Source of the DNA: Rhodococcus jostii RHA1
GTDB lineage: Bacteria; Actinomycetota; Actinomycetes; Mycobacteriales; Mycobacteriaceae
Direction: 5' to 3'
Assembly (NCBI RefSeq): GCF_000014565.1
Contig: NC_008268.1
Coordinates: forward strand, 1,798,001 to 1,862,000
Length of the DNA stretch: 64,000 nt
This document shows positions 49,478 through 59,119 of this stretch, one piece after another. Both the position numbers and the translations under genes were made by a program. Positions within the stretch are counted from its first letter, which is position 1, and every line of letters starts with the position of its first letter. The notes under the pieces were generated by a model. It saw only the letters and a list, made by a program, of their open reading frames with translations. It ran no database searches and was not told where the DNA came from.

Positions 49478-50188
49478 CTACGCCGGCGTCCGGACGACGG
49501 TGAGCGCGGACTGCCGGCGCAGGGTGAAGCCGAGGCTTTCGTACAGGCGGATCGCCGTCGTGTTCGCCTGCGCGGCGTGCAGGAACGGTCTTTCCCCGCG
49601 GGCGCGGATCCCTGCTCCGACGGCGCGCACCAGCCGGGCACCGAATCCGCGTCCCCGGAAACGCTCGTCGGTGCAGACCGCGCTGATCTCCGTCCACCCG
49701 GGTGGATGCAACCGCTCGCCCGCCATGGCCACCAGTTGGCCGTCGACACGAAAACCGAGATACGTCCCCATCTCGATGGTCCGCGGAAGATACGGTCCGG
49801 GCCGGGTGCGGCCGATCAGGTCCAGGATCTCGGGGACATCCGACGCGCCGAGAACGTCGGCATCCGGGTCCGGTGCGACGTCCAGTGCGGTGCCGTCCAT
49901 CTGCACCAGGCCGAACGAGTCCACGACCTCCCAGCCCTGAGGCGGGGTGTGCCCGAATCCGCGTAGCGCGGCCGTCGCCGACGGCCCGAGCAGTGCCGCG
50001 AGATCCGCCCAGTCCTCGTCCACCAATGTCGCCGGATGACCGATGTGCGGCGCGACGTCCGGGTGGTACCGCGCCACCCTGCCGGACCATTTGGCGAAAT
50101 GCGCGTGCTTACCGCGCAGGGATTCACGGATGGCGTCGTCCAGGGGATGAACGTCCGTATCGGCCGGCGCCGTCAGTTCAGTGGTCAT
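49478..50188 (-). CDS. GNAT acetyltransferase (FR47-like)
   Basis: 236 aa from ATG 50188. N-terminal half resembles the inactive GNAT repeat (HAHFAKWSGRVARYHPDVAPHIG, WADLAALLGP), C-terminal half is an active GNAT: YLGFRVDGQLVAMAGERLHPPGWTEISAVCTDERFRGRGFGARLVRAVGAGI with the R-G-x-G-x-G/A acetyl-CoA loop, and YESLGFTLRRQSALTVV. Acceptor unknown. It lies downstream of, and 11 nt from, the flavin reductase gene on the same strand. The 49292-49477 interval before it holds only non-coding sequence flanking the IS remnant. Confidence 0.88.
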   Translation of the reverse strand: MTTELTAPADTDVHPLDDAIRESLRGKHAHFAKWSGRVARYHPDVAPHIGHPATLVDEDWADLAALLGPSATAALRGFGHTPPQGWEVVDSFGLVQMDGTALDVAPDPDADVLGASDVPEILDLIGRTRPGPYLPRTIEMGTYLGFRVDGQLVAMAGERLHPPGWTEISAVCTDERFRGRGFGARLVRAVGAGIRARGERPFLHAAQANTTAIRLYESLGFTLRRQSALTVVRTPA

Positions 50189-50199
50189 CTCACCCCGTG

Positions 50200-51206
<1,007 letters not shown>

Positions 51207-51405
51207 TGCTTCATCACCTCTCGCGTGTCTACCCCGCCACCCTAGAGCACTCGGTGGTTCCGGTCGAATACTGCAGGGCAGGAACGGAAGTCGCGACACG
51301 ACCCTTCGAATCACGGCGATCCAAACCATTCCGCGCAACTCCCGGAGGCGCTACATTGCCAGTGGCCACACTCCGTGGTCATCCGATCGATCGTGGGGAT
51401 TTTCC

Positions 51406-52278
51406 GTGAAGTTCAGCCGTTCTCTCGCCCTTGCCGCCGTTCCACTCCTGGCGGCACTGACAGCGTGCTCCGGTGGATCCGGGAGCGCCGACGGCGACAC
51501 GGTCCGGATCGGAACCACCGAGGCCAGTGACCGCTCGTGGGAGATCTTCGAGGACAAGGCGAAGGACGCGGGTATCACGCTCGACGTCGTGAACTTCTCC
51601 GACTACTCGCAGCCGAACATCGCCCTGTCGCAGGGGCAGATCGACGCCAATCTCTTCCAGCACCTGCAGTTCCTCGGCGAGTACAACACCGGCGCGGACG
51701 ACGACCTCACCCCGATCGGCGCCACCCAGATCGTGCCGCTCGGCCTGTACTCGCAGAAGCACCAGAGCCTCGCCGACATTCCGCAGGGCGGCGAGATCGC
51801 GATCCCCAACGACCCCAGCAACCAGGCTCGTGCCCTGTTCGTGCTGAAGGGCGCCGGCCTGCTCGCGCTGACCGGCGACAACCCGTCCCCCACTCCCGCC
51901 GACATCGACACGGCTGCGTCCAAGGTGAAGGTGACCCCGGTCGACGCCGCCCAGACGGCGCTGTCGCTCGCATCCGTCGACGGCGCGATCGTCAACAACA
52001 CGTTCCTCGAGCGTTCGGGCATCGACCCCCAATCGGCTCTCTACAAGGACGACCCGTCCAGCCCGGCCGCCGAGCCGTACATCAACACGTTCGTCACCCG
52101 CGCCGAGGACAAGGACAACGCGACGTACCTCGAACTCGTGAAGATCTGGCACGACCCCGAGATCCAGGCCGCCGTGCGCGAGGAGTCGAAGGGAACGTCC
52201 GTCGAGGTGGAACGCGACGGCGCCCAACTGCAGCAGATCCTGTCGCGGGTCGAAGAGGGAATCCGTTCGGCCAAGTAG
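51406..52278 (+). CDS. metQ: Methionine-binding lipoprotein MetQ/NlpA family (second copy)
   Basis: 290 aa from a GTG at 51406 preceded by GGGGA. Lipobox LTACSG at ~20. VRIGTTEASDRSWEIFEDKAKDAGITLDVVNFSDYSQPNIALSQGQIDANLFQHLQFL and GEIAIPNDPSNQARALFVLKGAGLLALTGDN are canonical MetQ features, closer to true methionine receptors than the 40838 copy. First gene of a metQNI operon; its stop is directly followed by the metN ATG. Confidence 0.92.
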   Translation: MKFSRSLALAAVPLLAALTACSGGSGSADGDTVRIGTTEASDRSWEIFEDKAKDAGITLDVVNFSDYSQPNIALSQGQIDANLFQHLQFLGEYNTGADDDLTPIGATQIVPLGLYSQKHQSLADIPQGGEIAIPNDPSNQARALFVLKGAGLLALTGDNPSPTPADIDTAASKVKVTPVDAAQTALSLASVDGAIVNNTFLERSGIDPQSALYKDDPSSPAAEPYINTFVTRAEDKDNATYLELVKIWHDPEIQAAVREESKGTSVEVERDGAQLQQILSRVEEGIRSAK

Positions 52279-53301
52279 ATGACACCGATCGTCCGATTCG
52301 AATCCGTCACGAAAACCTTCTCTTCGGGAAAGAAGACGCTCACCGCTGTCGACGCCGTGGATCTCACCATCGAGAGGGGTGAGATCTTCGGGGTCATCGG
52401 CTACTCGGGGGCCGGGAAGAGCACGCTGGTTCGGCTGATCAACGGCCTGGAACGCCCGACGAGTGGGCGCGTCGTCGTCGACGACGTCGACATCACCGCG
52501 CTGTCGGAATCGAAACTCCGGCACGTGCGCGCGAAGATCGGAATGATCTTCCAGCAGTTCAACCTGTTCCGCTCGCGGACCGTCGCCGGGAACGTCGCCT
52601 ACCCCCTCGTCGTGGCCGGCTGGCCACGACAGAAGCGCCGCGAGCGCGTCGCCGAACTCCTCGAGTTCGTGGGCCTCTCCGACAAGGCGCGGGCCTACCC
52701 CGACCAGCTGTCCGGCGGACAGAAGCAGCGTGTCGGGATCGCCCGCGCGCTCGCGACGTCGCCGGACCTGCTGCTCGCCGACGAGTCCACCAGCGCCCTG
52801 GACCCGGAGACCACACAGGACGTACTCCGCCTGCTCCGCAAGGTGAACCGGGAACTCGGGGTCACCATCGTGGTGATCACGCACGAGATGGACGTCGTCC
52901 GGGCCGTCGCGGATCGTGTCGCCGTGCTTGCGGAGGGTCGCGTCGTGGAACTGGGCACGGTGTTCGACGTCTTCTCCGAACCCCAGGCGCCGGCGTCGAA
53001 GAGCTTCGTGAGCACGATCCTGCGCAACCGCCCGGAGCCCGCCGACCTGGAACGGCTGCGGTCGCGTTTCGGTGGCCGGATCGTCACCGCCGACGTGCGG
53101 GACGGCAGCCGGATCGGCGACGTCCTCTCCGACGCGGGCGGGCACGGCGTCCGGTTCGAGATCGTCTACGGCGGCATCACCACCCTGCAGGACCGCTCGT
53201 TCGGCAGTCTCACACTCGAACTCGTCGGTCCGGACGACGGCGTCGACGACGTGATCCGCCGGTTGCGGACCGTCACCGACGTCGAGGAAGTACAGGCATG
53301 A
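52279..53301 (+). CDS. metN: Methionine ABC transporter ATP-binding protein (second copy)
   Basis: 340 aa. Walker A GYSGAGKST (~41-49), LSGGQKQRVGIARALAT, Walker B LLLADESTSALDP, H-loop ITHEMD, then a C-terminal NIL domain (SRFGGRIVTADVRDGSRIGDVLSDAG..). Start abuts the metQ stop with no gap and the stop overlaps metI (ATGA), so the operon is fully coupled. Confidence 0.93.
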   Translation: MTPIVRFESVTKTFSSGKKTLTAVDAVDLTIERGEIFGVIGYSGAGKSTLVRLINGLERPTSGRVVVDDVDITALSESKLRHVRAKIGMIFQQFNLFRSRTVAGNVAYPLVVAGWPRQKRRERVAELLEFVGLSDKARAYPDQLSGGQKQRVGIARALATSPDLLLADESTSALDPETTQDVLRLLRKVNRELGVTIVVITHEMDVVRAVADRVAVLAEGRVVELGTVFDVFSEPQAPASKSFVSTILRNRPEPADLERLRSRFGGRIVTADVRDGSRIGDVLSDAGGHGVRFEIVYGGITTLQDRSFGSLTLELVGPDDGVDDVIRRLRTVTDVEEVQA

Positions 53302-53960
53302 CCACGAACTGGGACAAGCTGCGCCCCGTACTGTTCGAATCCATCGGCACCACCATCTACATGGTGGTGATCACTCTGGTGGTCGGCGGGCTGATCGGGC
53401 TCGTGGTGGGCACGCTGCTGTACGCCACGCGGAAGGGCGGGATTCTCCAGAACACGGCCGCCTACACGGTGCTGAACATCCTGGTGAACATCGTCCGGCC
53501 GATTCCGTTCATCATCCTGCTCGCCGCACTGGGTCCCGTGACCCTCGCCGTGGTGGGCCGGACCATCGGAACCGAGGCCGCGATCTTCGTGATGATCATC
53601 GCGTCGTCGTTCGCCATCGCACGCATCGTGGAACAGAATCTGGTGACCGTCGACCCCGGCGTGATCGAGGCTGCCCGCGCGATGGGCGCGGGACCCCTGC
53701 GGATCATCGTCACCCTGCTGATCCCGGAAGCCCTGGGCCCGTTGATCCTCGGCTATACGTTCGTTCTCATCGGCATCGTCGACATGTCCGCGATGGCGGG
53801 GACGATCGGCGGCGGCGGGCTCGGCGACTTCGCCATCGTCTACGGTTATCAGCGATTCAACTGGCAGGTGACTCTCGTCGCCACCCTCGTCATCATCCTG
53901 CTCGTCCAGGCCTCCCAGTTCTTCGGCAACTGGCTGGCGCGAAAGGCGCTGCGCCGCTGA
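53298..53960 (+). CDS. metI: Methionine ABC transporter permease (second copy)
   Basis: 220 aa, five hydrophobic segments. EAA loop in DPGVIEAARAMGAGPLRIIVTLLIPEALGPLI, and the MetI hallmark DMSAMAGTIGGGGLGDFAIVYGYQRFNW. Together with the preceding genes it forms a complete MetQNI importer. A repeat-family hairpin begins at the stop codon. Confidence 0.93.
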   Translation: MTTNWDKLRPVLFESIGTTIYMVVITLVVGGLIGLVVGTLLYATRKGGILQNTAAYTVLNILVNIVRPIPFIILLAALGPVTLAVVGRTIGTEAAIFVMIIASSFAIARIVEQNLVTVDPGVIEAARAMGAGPLRIIVTLLIPEALGPLILGYTFVLIGIVDMSAMAGTIGGGGLGDFAIVYGYQRFNWQVTLVATLVIILLVQASQFFGNWLARKALRR

Positions 53961-54006
53961 CCCGTGAGTACTTGTCAACCGCGGGCGGTTAACAAGTACT
54001 CACGGG
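53961..54006. terminator. Long hairpin between convergent operons
   Basis: CCCGTGAGTACTTGT (53961-53975) pairs with ACAAGTACTCACGGG (53992-54006), extended inward past one mismatch by AACCGC/GCGGTT. It covers the stop of the convergent dppF-like gene (54000) and is followed by GAGGC-GGA-GCCTC inside that gene's last codons. Related to the 27807, 29534 and 31620 elements by the CCCGTGAG..AACCGC/GCGGTT pattern. Confidence 0.8.
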
Positions 54007-54827
54007 AGGCGGAGCCTCAGTTCGCGGCGACGTTCCCGCGTCACCGCGCCACCGCTCAACGTGGGAGCAGATCCGACGAGGAGCGCGGTGTAGGGGTGCT
54101 GGGGATCGGAGATCACCTGGTGCGTGGGGCCGTCCTCGACGATGTTGCCGCGGTACAGCACGACGATCCGGTCGACCAGCGCCGCGACCGCCCCGAGGTC
54201 GTGCGAGATGAACAGCTGAGCGAGTTGCCGCGAGTGCCCGAGTTCGGTGAGCAGCTTCAGGATCTGGATGCGGTTGACCGAGTCGAGGGCGCTGACCGGT
54301 TCGTCGAGCAGCAACAGCGCCGGATCGAGGACGAGGGCCCTCGCGATCGCGATCCGCTGGCGCTGCCCACCCGACAGGTCGGCGGGAATCCGCGCCGCGA
54401 TGTCGGCGTCGAGTCCGACACTGCTCAGTACCGCTGCCACCCGCGATTGCACGACGCCGCGGTCGAGTCCGCCCCGCACGAGCAGTCCCTCGGCGATCGA
54501 CTCGCCCACCGGAACGTCCGGATCGAGGCTCAGCAGCGGATCCTGGAACACGTATTGCACGGTCCCCGTGCGGCGGTGCGCCCTGCGGTGCGCCGTGGAC
54601 AGGTCGTCGACGCGCTGCCCGCGGATCTCGATCGTTCCGGACGTGGGAGTGATCAGACCGAGAATCGTGCGGGCCAGTGTCGTTTTCCCGGAGCCGCTTT
54701 CACCGATGAGTCCCACCTTCTCACCGGCATCGATGGTCAGGTCGACGCCGTGCAGGATCTGCTTGCGGGCCCCGCGGGCCCCGCGCTCCACCCGGACGGC
54801 GGTCATGCGCAGCAACGACTCAGACAC
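54000..54827 (-). CDS. Oligopeptide-type ABC transporter ATP-binding protein (DppF/OppF-like)
   Basis: 275 aa from a GTG at 54827 with AAGGAGG seven bases upstream (an ATG seven codons in is the alternative). Walker A GESGSGKTT, signature LSGGQRQRIAIARALVL, Walker B LLLLDEPVSALDS, H-loop ISHDLGAVA, plus the YVFQDPLLSLDPDVPV Q-loop region. The C-terminus has DPQHPYTALLVGSAP, typical of OppF/DppF. The GTG overlaps the stop of the upstream ATPase gene by 8 nt. Confidence 0.9.
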   Translation of the reverse strand: MSESLLRMTAVRVERGARGARKQILHGVDLTIDAGEKVGLIGESGSGKTTLARTILGLITPTSGTIEIRGQRVDDLSTAHRRAHRRTGTVQYVFQDPLLSLDPDVPVGESIAEGLLVRGGLDRGVVQSRVAAVLSSVGLDADIAARIPADLSGGQRQRIAIARALVLDPALLLLDEPVSALDSVNRIQILKLLTELGHSRQLAQLFISHDLGAVAALVDRIVVLYRGNIVEDGPTHQVISDPQHPYTALLVGSAPTLSGGAVTRERRRELRLRLP

Positions 54828-55686
54828 GAGCCGCCTCCTTTCCGGTGATCGACTCGAGCCCGGACTCCCGATGGTTCTCGACGAGTTGGCGGGTGTACTC
54901 GTGCCGCGGCGCCGTGAGCAGGTCCTCCGCACGCCCGGACTCGACGACGGCGCCGTTCCGCATCACGATCACGCTGTCGCAGACCTGAGCCACCACGGCG
55001 AGGTCGTGGGAGACGAGGACGAGGGCGAGGCCCAGTTCGTCACGCAGGTCCTCGAGGAGGTCGAGCACCTCGGCCTGAACGGTGACGTCCAGGGCAGTGG
55101 TCGCCTCGTCCGCTATCAGGAGTTCCGGTTCCGCGGACACCGCGATCGCGATGAGCACCCGCTGGAGCATTCCCCCGGACAGTTCGTGCGGGTATTGGCG
55201 GTACACGGTGTCGGCGTCGTTCAGCCCCATCTTCCGTAACAGTTCGACGCCGCGCCGCCGGGCGTCCGCGCGCGACAGCCCGAGGGTCGACCGGAGTGCC
55301 TCGGCCAGTTGTTCACCGACCCGGATGGACGGGTTCAGATAGGACGCCGGGTCTTGGAACACCGCCGAGATGCGGGTACCCCGCAGCGGCCGCCAGTGTT
55401 TGCGACCGAGGTCGGTGAGTTCGATGCCGTCGAAATCGATCGAGCCTGCGGTGACGCCGATTCCGCCGGGCAGGATTCCGAGGATGGCCCGGCAGGTCAG
55501 CGACTTACCGCTGCCCGATTCGCCGACGATCCCGAGGGCTTCGCCGCGCGCGAGGGAGAAGTCGACGCCGTGGACCAGTTCGGGTCCATCGTCGAGTGCG
55601 ATGCGCAGATCACTCACGGTGAGCACCGGCGTGCCGGGACGCGTGGTTGCGGGTACCGACGTGGCATCCAGTGTGTCAGTGGACAT
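54820..55686 (-). CDS. Oligopeptide-type ABC transporter ATP-binding protein (DppD/OppD-like)
   Basis: 288 aa from ATG 55686. Walker A GESGSGKSLT, Q-loop AVFQDPASYLNPSIRVGEQ, signature LSGGMLQRVLIAIAV (LSGGM variant usual in DppD), Walker B LLIADEATTALDV, H-loop VSHDLAVVA. Overlaps the permease gene upstream by 11 nt. Pairs with the DppF-like ATPase. Confidence 0.9.
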   Translation of the reverse strand: MSTDTLDATSVPATTRPGTPVLTVSDLRIALDDGPELVHGVDFSLARGEALGIVGESGSGKSLTCRAILGILPGGIGVTAGSIDFDGIELTDLGRKHWRPLRGTRISAVFQDPASYLNPSIRVGEQLAEALRSTLGLSRADARRRGVELLRKMGLNDADTVYRQYPHELSGGMLQRVLIAIAVSAEPELLIADEATTALDVTVQAEVLDLLEDLRDELGLALVLVSHDLAVVAQVCDSVIVMRNGAVVESGRAEDLLTAPRHEYTRQLVENHRESGLESITGKEAARV

Positions 55687-56533
55687 CCGAGGTGACCTCC
55701 TGTTTCCTGCGGGCGCGTCGTTGGGGTCGGCCGGTCGCATCCCGCACCGCGTCGGCGATGGCGTTGAGTGCCCATACGGTGGCCACGATCAACAGGGCGG
55801 GCACGACCGGGCCGAACGGAACCTGGTAGAGGTACTGCAATCCGCTGGCGAGGAGTCCGCCCCAGGTCGGGTCCGGCGGAACGACGCCGATCCCGAGGAA
55901 CGTCAGCGAAGACACGATGACGAGGCTGGCTCCGGTCATCGCCGCGAACGTCACCCCCACCGCCGGCAGCACCTTACGCACTGCGTGGCGACGGATGATC
56001 CAGGACGTGTCGGCCCCCATCAGTTCGGCGGCCTCGACGTACTGGGAGTTCGCCACCGTCAGCGCCGCGGCACGGGTGACCCGGTAGAACGCGGGGGCGA
56101 TGAGGATGCCGACCGCGAACATCGCCTGCGCGAGCCCGTTTCCGAGCAGCGCGGTCATCGCGACGGCGAACACGAGGAACGGCAGCGTGATGAGCGCATC
56201 CATCAAGCGGAGGGTGAACCATTCCACGCCGCGCCCGAGGTACACCGACAGGAAGCCCGGGATGACGCCGAGCAGGAATCCGACCACGACGCACTGCACT
56301 GCGGACAGCACCGACACGGTCGAACCCGCCAGCAGCCGGCTGAACACGTCCCGTCCGACGTTGTCCGTCCCGAGCCAGTGAGTTCCGCTCGGGCCCTGCA
56401 GGATTGCCGACGTGTCCTGCTCGAGCGGGTCGAACGGCGCGAGGGCGGGCCCGAAGACCGCGAGCAACACGATCAGCCCGAGAACGACCACCGCGGCGCG
56501 AGCGGAGTGATAGCGCAGGATTGCTGTGAGCAT
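55676..56533 (-). CDS. Oligopeptide-type ABC transporter permease (DppC-like)
   Basis: 285 aa. N-terminal hydrophobic segment AAVVVLGLIVLLAVFGPALAPFDP followed by the conserved SGTHWLGTDNVGRDVFSRLLAGSTVS, five to six transmembrane segments and the EAA loop QYVEAAELMGADTSWIIRRHAVRKVLPAVGV. DppC-type by the N-terminal extension and GTDxxGRDxxSR motif. Its start lies 7 nt downstream of the stop of the DppB-like gene. Confidence 0.92.
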   Translation of the reverse strand: MLTAILRYHSARAAVVVLGLIVLLAVFGPALAPFDPLEQDTSAILQGPSGTHWLGTDNVGRDVFSRLLAGSTVSVLSAVQCVVVGFLLGVIPGFLSVYLGRGVEWFTLRLMDALITLPFLVFAVAMTALLGNGLAQAMFAVGILIAPAFYRVTRAAALTVANSQYVEAAELMGADTSWIIRRHAVRKVLPAVGVTFAAMTGASLVIVSSLTFLGIGVVPPDPTWGGLLASGLQYLYQVPFGPVVPALLIVATVWALNAIADAVRDATGRPQRRARRKQEVTSDVH

Positions 56534-56539
56534 GGGATT

Positions 56540-57565
56540 TCAGTCTCTCCGCTTGGTTGCCGGCTGCAACGCGCTCTGGGCGATGTTGACGACGATGTTG
56601 CAGAACAGCACGAACACGATCGCCACGACGAGCGTTCCCTGGACGATGGGAACGTCTCCGCGCAGCGCGGAGTCGGCGGCGAGGCGACCGAAGCCGGGCA
56701 TGGAGAACATGGTCTCCATCACGACGGCGCCGCCGATGAGCGTGGGGATCTTCATACCCAGGATGGACAGCGCGGGACCGCTGCCGTTGCGCAGTGTGTG
56801 CACGAACAGGATCCGGGCCGGACCGATGCCCCGGACCACCGCGCCGGTGACGTAGTTCTGGTCCAGCTCCGCGACCAATCCGGTGCGGAGTTGTCGCGCG
56901 ATGTCGGCGACGACGTCCATACTCAACGCGATCGCGGGCATGATGATCAGCGACAGCCAGCGGCCGAAGTCCTCGTCCGGCGGGACGTACCCGGCCGACG
57001 GCAGCCAGCGCAACCCGACGCTGAGGACGAGGATCAGTCCGATCGAGATGACGAACGGCGGCAGCGTCGAGGCCACCGACGTGTAGGCGGTGACCAGCCG
57101 GTCGAGCAGGCTGCCCTTGTAGACGGCGGCGAGCACCCCGAGTCCGACGCCGAGGACGAGTCCGATGACCAGAGCAACACCGGCGATCGACGCGCTGACG
57201 GCGAACCGCTCACCGATCAACTCGCTGACCGGGATCTTGCTGAACCACGAGACCCCGAGGTCTCCGCTCAGCATGCTCGACATCCAGTCGACGTACTGCT
57301 GCCAGACCGGCTTGTCCAGCCCGAACTCGGCGTTGATGCGGGCGATCGTCTCCGGGGTCGCGGCGTCGCCGGCGATCCCGGCGGCCGGATTCAGCCCGCT
57401 GGCCGCCCCGAGCAGGAAGGTGATCAGGGTGGAGAACAGGAAGACCGGGACCACGATCAGCACGGTGCTCAGCACGACCCGCAGCGCCGTGCCGAGCGCA
57501 CCCTCCGGCACCGGGAGAGCGAATGTTCTCCCGGTGCCGGCGGCCTGGACGTCTGCGGTGGTCAC
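56540..57565 (-). CDS. Oligopeptide-type ABC transporter permease (DppB-like)
   Basis: 341 aa from a GTG at 57565 that overlaps the binding-protein stop (GTGA). TM1 with VLSTVLIVVPVFLFSTLITFLL, the DppB/OppB region FGLDKPVWQQYVDWMSSMLSGDLGVSW, and the EAA segment LDQNYVTGAVVRGIGPARILFVHTLRN. Six transmembrane segments. Confidence 0.92.
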   Translation of the reverse strand: MTTADVQAAGTGRTFALPVPEGALGTALRVVLSTVLIVVPVFLFSTLITFLLGAASGLNPAAGIAGDAATPETIARINAEFGLDKPVWQQYVDWMSSMLSGDLGVSWFSKIPVSELIGERFAVSASIAGVALVIGLVLGVGLGVLAAVYKGSLLDRLVTAYTSVASTLPPFVISIGLILVLSVGLRWLPSAGYVPPDEDFGRWLSLIIMPAIALSMDVVADIARQLRTGLVAELDQNYVTGAVVRGIGPARILFVHTLRNGSGPALSILGMKIPTLIGGAVVMETMFSMPGFGRLAADSALRGDVPIVQGTLVVAIVFVLFCNIVVNIAQSALQPATKRRD

Positions 57566-59085
57566 GAGACCGTGACGCCTTCCCACCGCACCTGGGACGG
57601 CAGGATGTTCAGGTTCTTCAGGTCCGGGTTGGACACGATGATCCACGGATTGCTGAAGATGTAGTTCGTCGGCGACTGCTCGACACCGACCTTGACGGCC
57701 TGCCACAGCCGCGGCTTGTACTCCGGGTCCTCGAGGGGCGTGCGACGGACGGCGTCGAGCGCGGCGGTGAACTCCGGCGACGCGTGCGGGCCGCTGAGGT
57801 TCATGATGCCTTCCGGACCGTAGACGGCGAGCAGGTTCTGCACCGGGGATTCACGCCCGATGGTGCCGTCCGTCGCCAGCTGCGGGTTCTTCGCGATGTA
57901 GACCTCGCTCTGCCACGTCGACGATCCCGGCGGCACCACCTTGATGGTGGACTCGACGCCGATCTTCTTCAGCTGCGACTGCACCAGCTCTGCCCGGTTG
58001 GTGGCCGCCGACTGCGCGGTGATCTCGATCGACAACTGTCCGGGTCCGTATCCCGCCTCGGTGAGGAGACGAGATGCCTTGTCGGGGTCGTAGTTCCAGA
58101 GCTTTTCGATCTCGGGATTGAACGCGAGGTACCCGTCGGGGAACGGCTGGCTCGTCGTGCTGCCCAACCCGTTCGTGATGACGTCGACGAAGGCCTGGCG
58201 GTCGAATGCGTAACGGAACGCCTCGACGACCTTCGGATTGTCGAACGGGGCCTTGTTGAGGTTGATGGAGACGTCGTTCGCGGCCAGCGACGGCTTCACG
58301 GTGACATCGAGACCGGCGGCCTCGGCTTCCTTGGACTGCAGGGCCGGTAGCGTCGCGAAGTCGATGGAGCCGGACTGGACACCGGCGACGAGTGTGGCCG
58401 GGTCCGGGGCGACGCTGAGTTCGAAGTGGTCGATGTGGATGTTGTCGGCGTCCCAGTAGTTCGGGTTCTTCTCGAAGTACGCGTGGTCCTCGGCGACGAA
58501 GTCGGTGATCGTGAAGGGACCGGCACCGACGGGCCACACACTGAGCTTCTGCGGGTCGGCGGCCGCGGTCGGGCTGGCGATGGCCCCGGTACGCCCGGCG
58601 ACCAGGTAGGGGATCTGGTAGTCGGCGTCGGCCAGGTGCAGTGTGACGTCGGTGGCGCTGTCGGCCGTGACCTCGGTGACGCCGGCGAGCTGATCGCGGA
58701 GGAACGAGTCGTCCTGGATCTTGCCGCGGTCGAAGAACGCCTTCACCGCCTGGGCGTCGAGGGTGGTCCCGTCGGAGAACGTCAGACCGTCACGCAGGGT
58801 GAAGGTCACGGCGGTGCCGTCGGCGTTGTACTTCCAGCTCTCGGCGAGCGACGGCTCCACGTTGCCCTCGGCGTCGAGCCGGGTCAGCGACGCGTACGCG
58901 AGGCTGATCGTGTTGATGTCGTTTCCTGTCCGGCTCGTCACCGGATCCCAGGAGGTGGGGAGGCTGAACGCCCACTTGACCTCGGCGCCGTCCGAGCTGC
59001 TGCCGCCGCCGCACGCGGTGGCGACGAGCCCGACGATCACTCCGAGTATTACGGCGCCGACGATCCGCCGGCTCTTCTTGCTCAC
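57562..59085 (-). CDS. Oligopeptide-type ABC substrate-binding lipoprotein (DppA/OppA-like)
   Basis: 507 aa from a GTG at 59085 with AGGAG upstream. Lipobox ATACGG at ~24. SBP_bac_5 features: LTRLDAEGNVEPSLAESWKYNADGTAVTFTLRDGLTFSDGTTLDAQAVKAFFDR, GAGPFTITDFVAEDHAYFEKNPNYWD, FDNPKVVEAFRYAFDRQAFVDVI. It is the receptor of the importer encoded by the next four genes. The ligand may be a peptide, glutathione-like or chelate compound. The monooxygenase gene lies 34 nt upstream of it. Confidence 0.92.
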   Translation of the reverse strand: MSKKSRRIVGAVILGVIVGLVATACGGGSSSDGAEVKWAFSLPTSWDPVTSRTGNDINTISLAYASLTRLDAEGNVEPSLAESWKYNADGTAVTFTLRDGLTFSDGTTLDAQAVKAFFDRGKIQDDSFLRDQLAGVTEVTADSATDVTLHLADADYQIPYLVAGRTGAIASPTAAADPQKLSVWPVGAGPFTITDFVAEDHAYFEKNPNYWDADNIHIDHFELSVAPDPATLVAGVQSGSIDFATLPALQSKEAEAAGLDVTVKPSLAANDVSINLNKAPFDNPKVVEAFRYAFDRQAFVDVITNGLGSTTSQPFPDGYLAFNPEIEKLWNYDPDKASRLLTEAGYGPGQLSIEITAQSAATNRAELVQSQLKKIGVESTIKVVPPGSSTWQSEVYIAKNPQLATDGTIGRESPVQNLLAVYGPEGIMNLSGPHASPEFTAALDAVRRTPLEDPEYKPRLWQAVKVGVEQSPTNYIFSNPWIIVSNPDLKNLNILPSQVRWEGVTVS

Positions 59086-59119
59086 TGGGTGCTCCTGACC
59101 ATGCAAAGGGGGTAGTGAT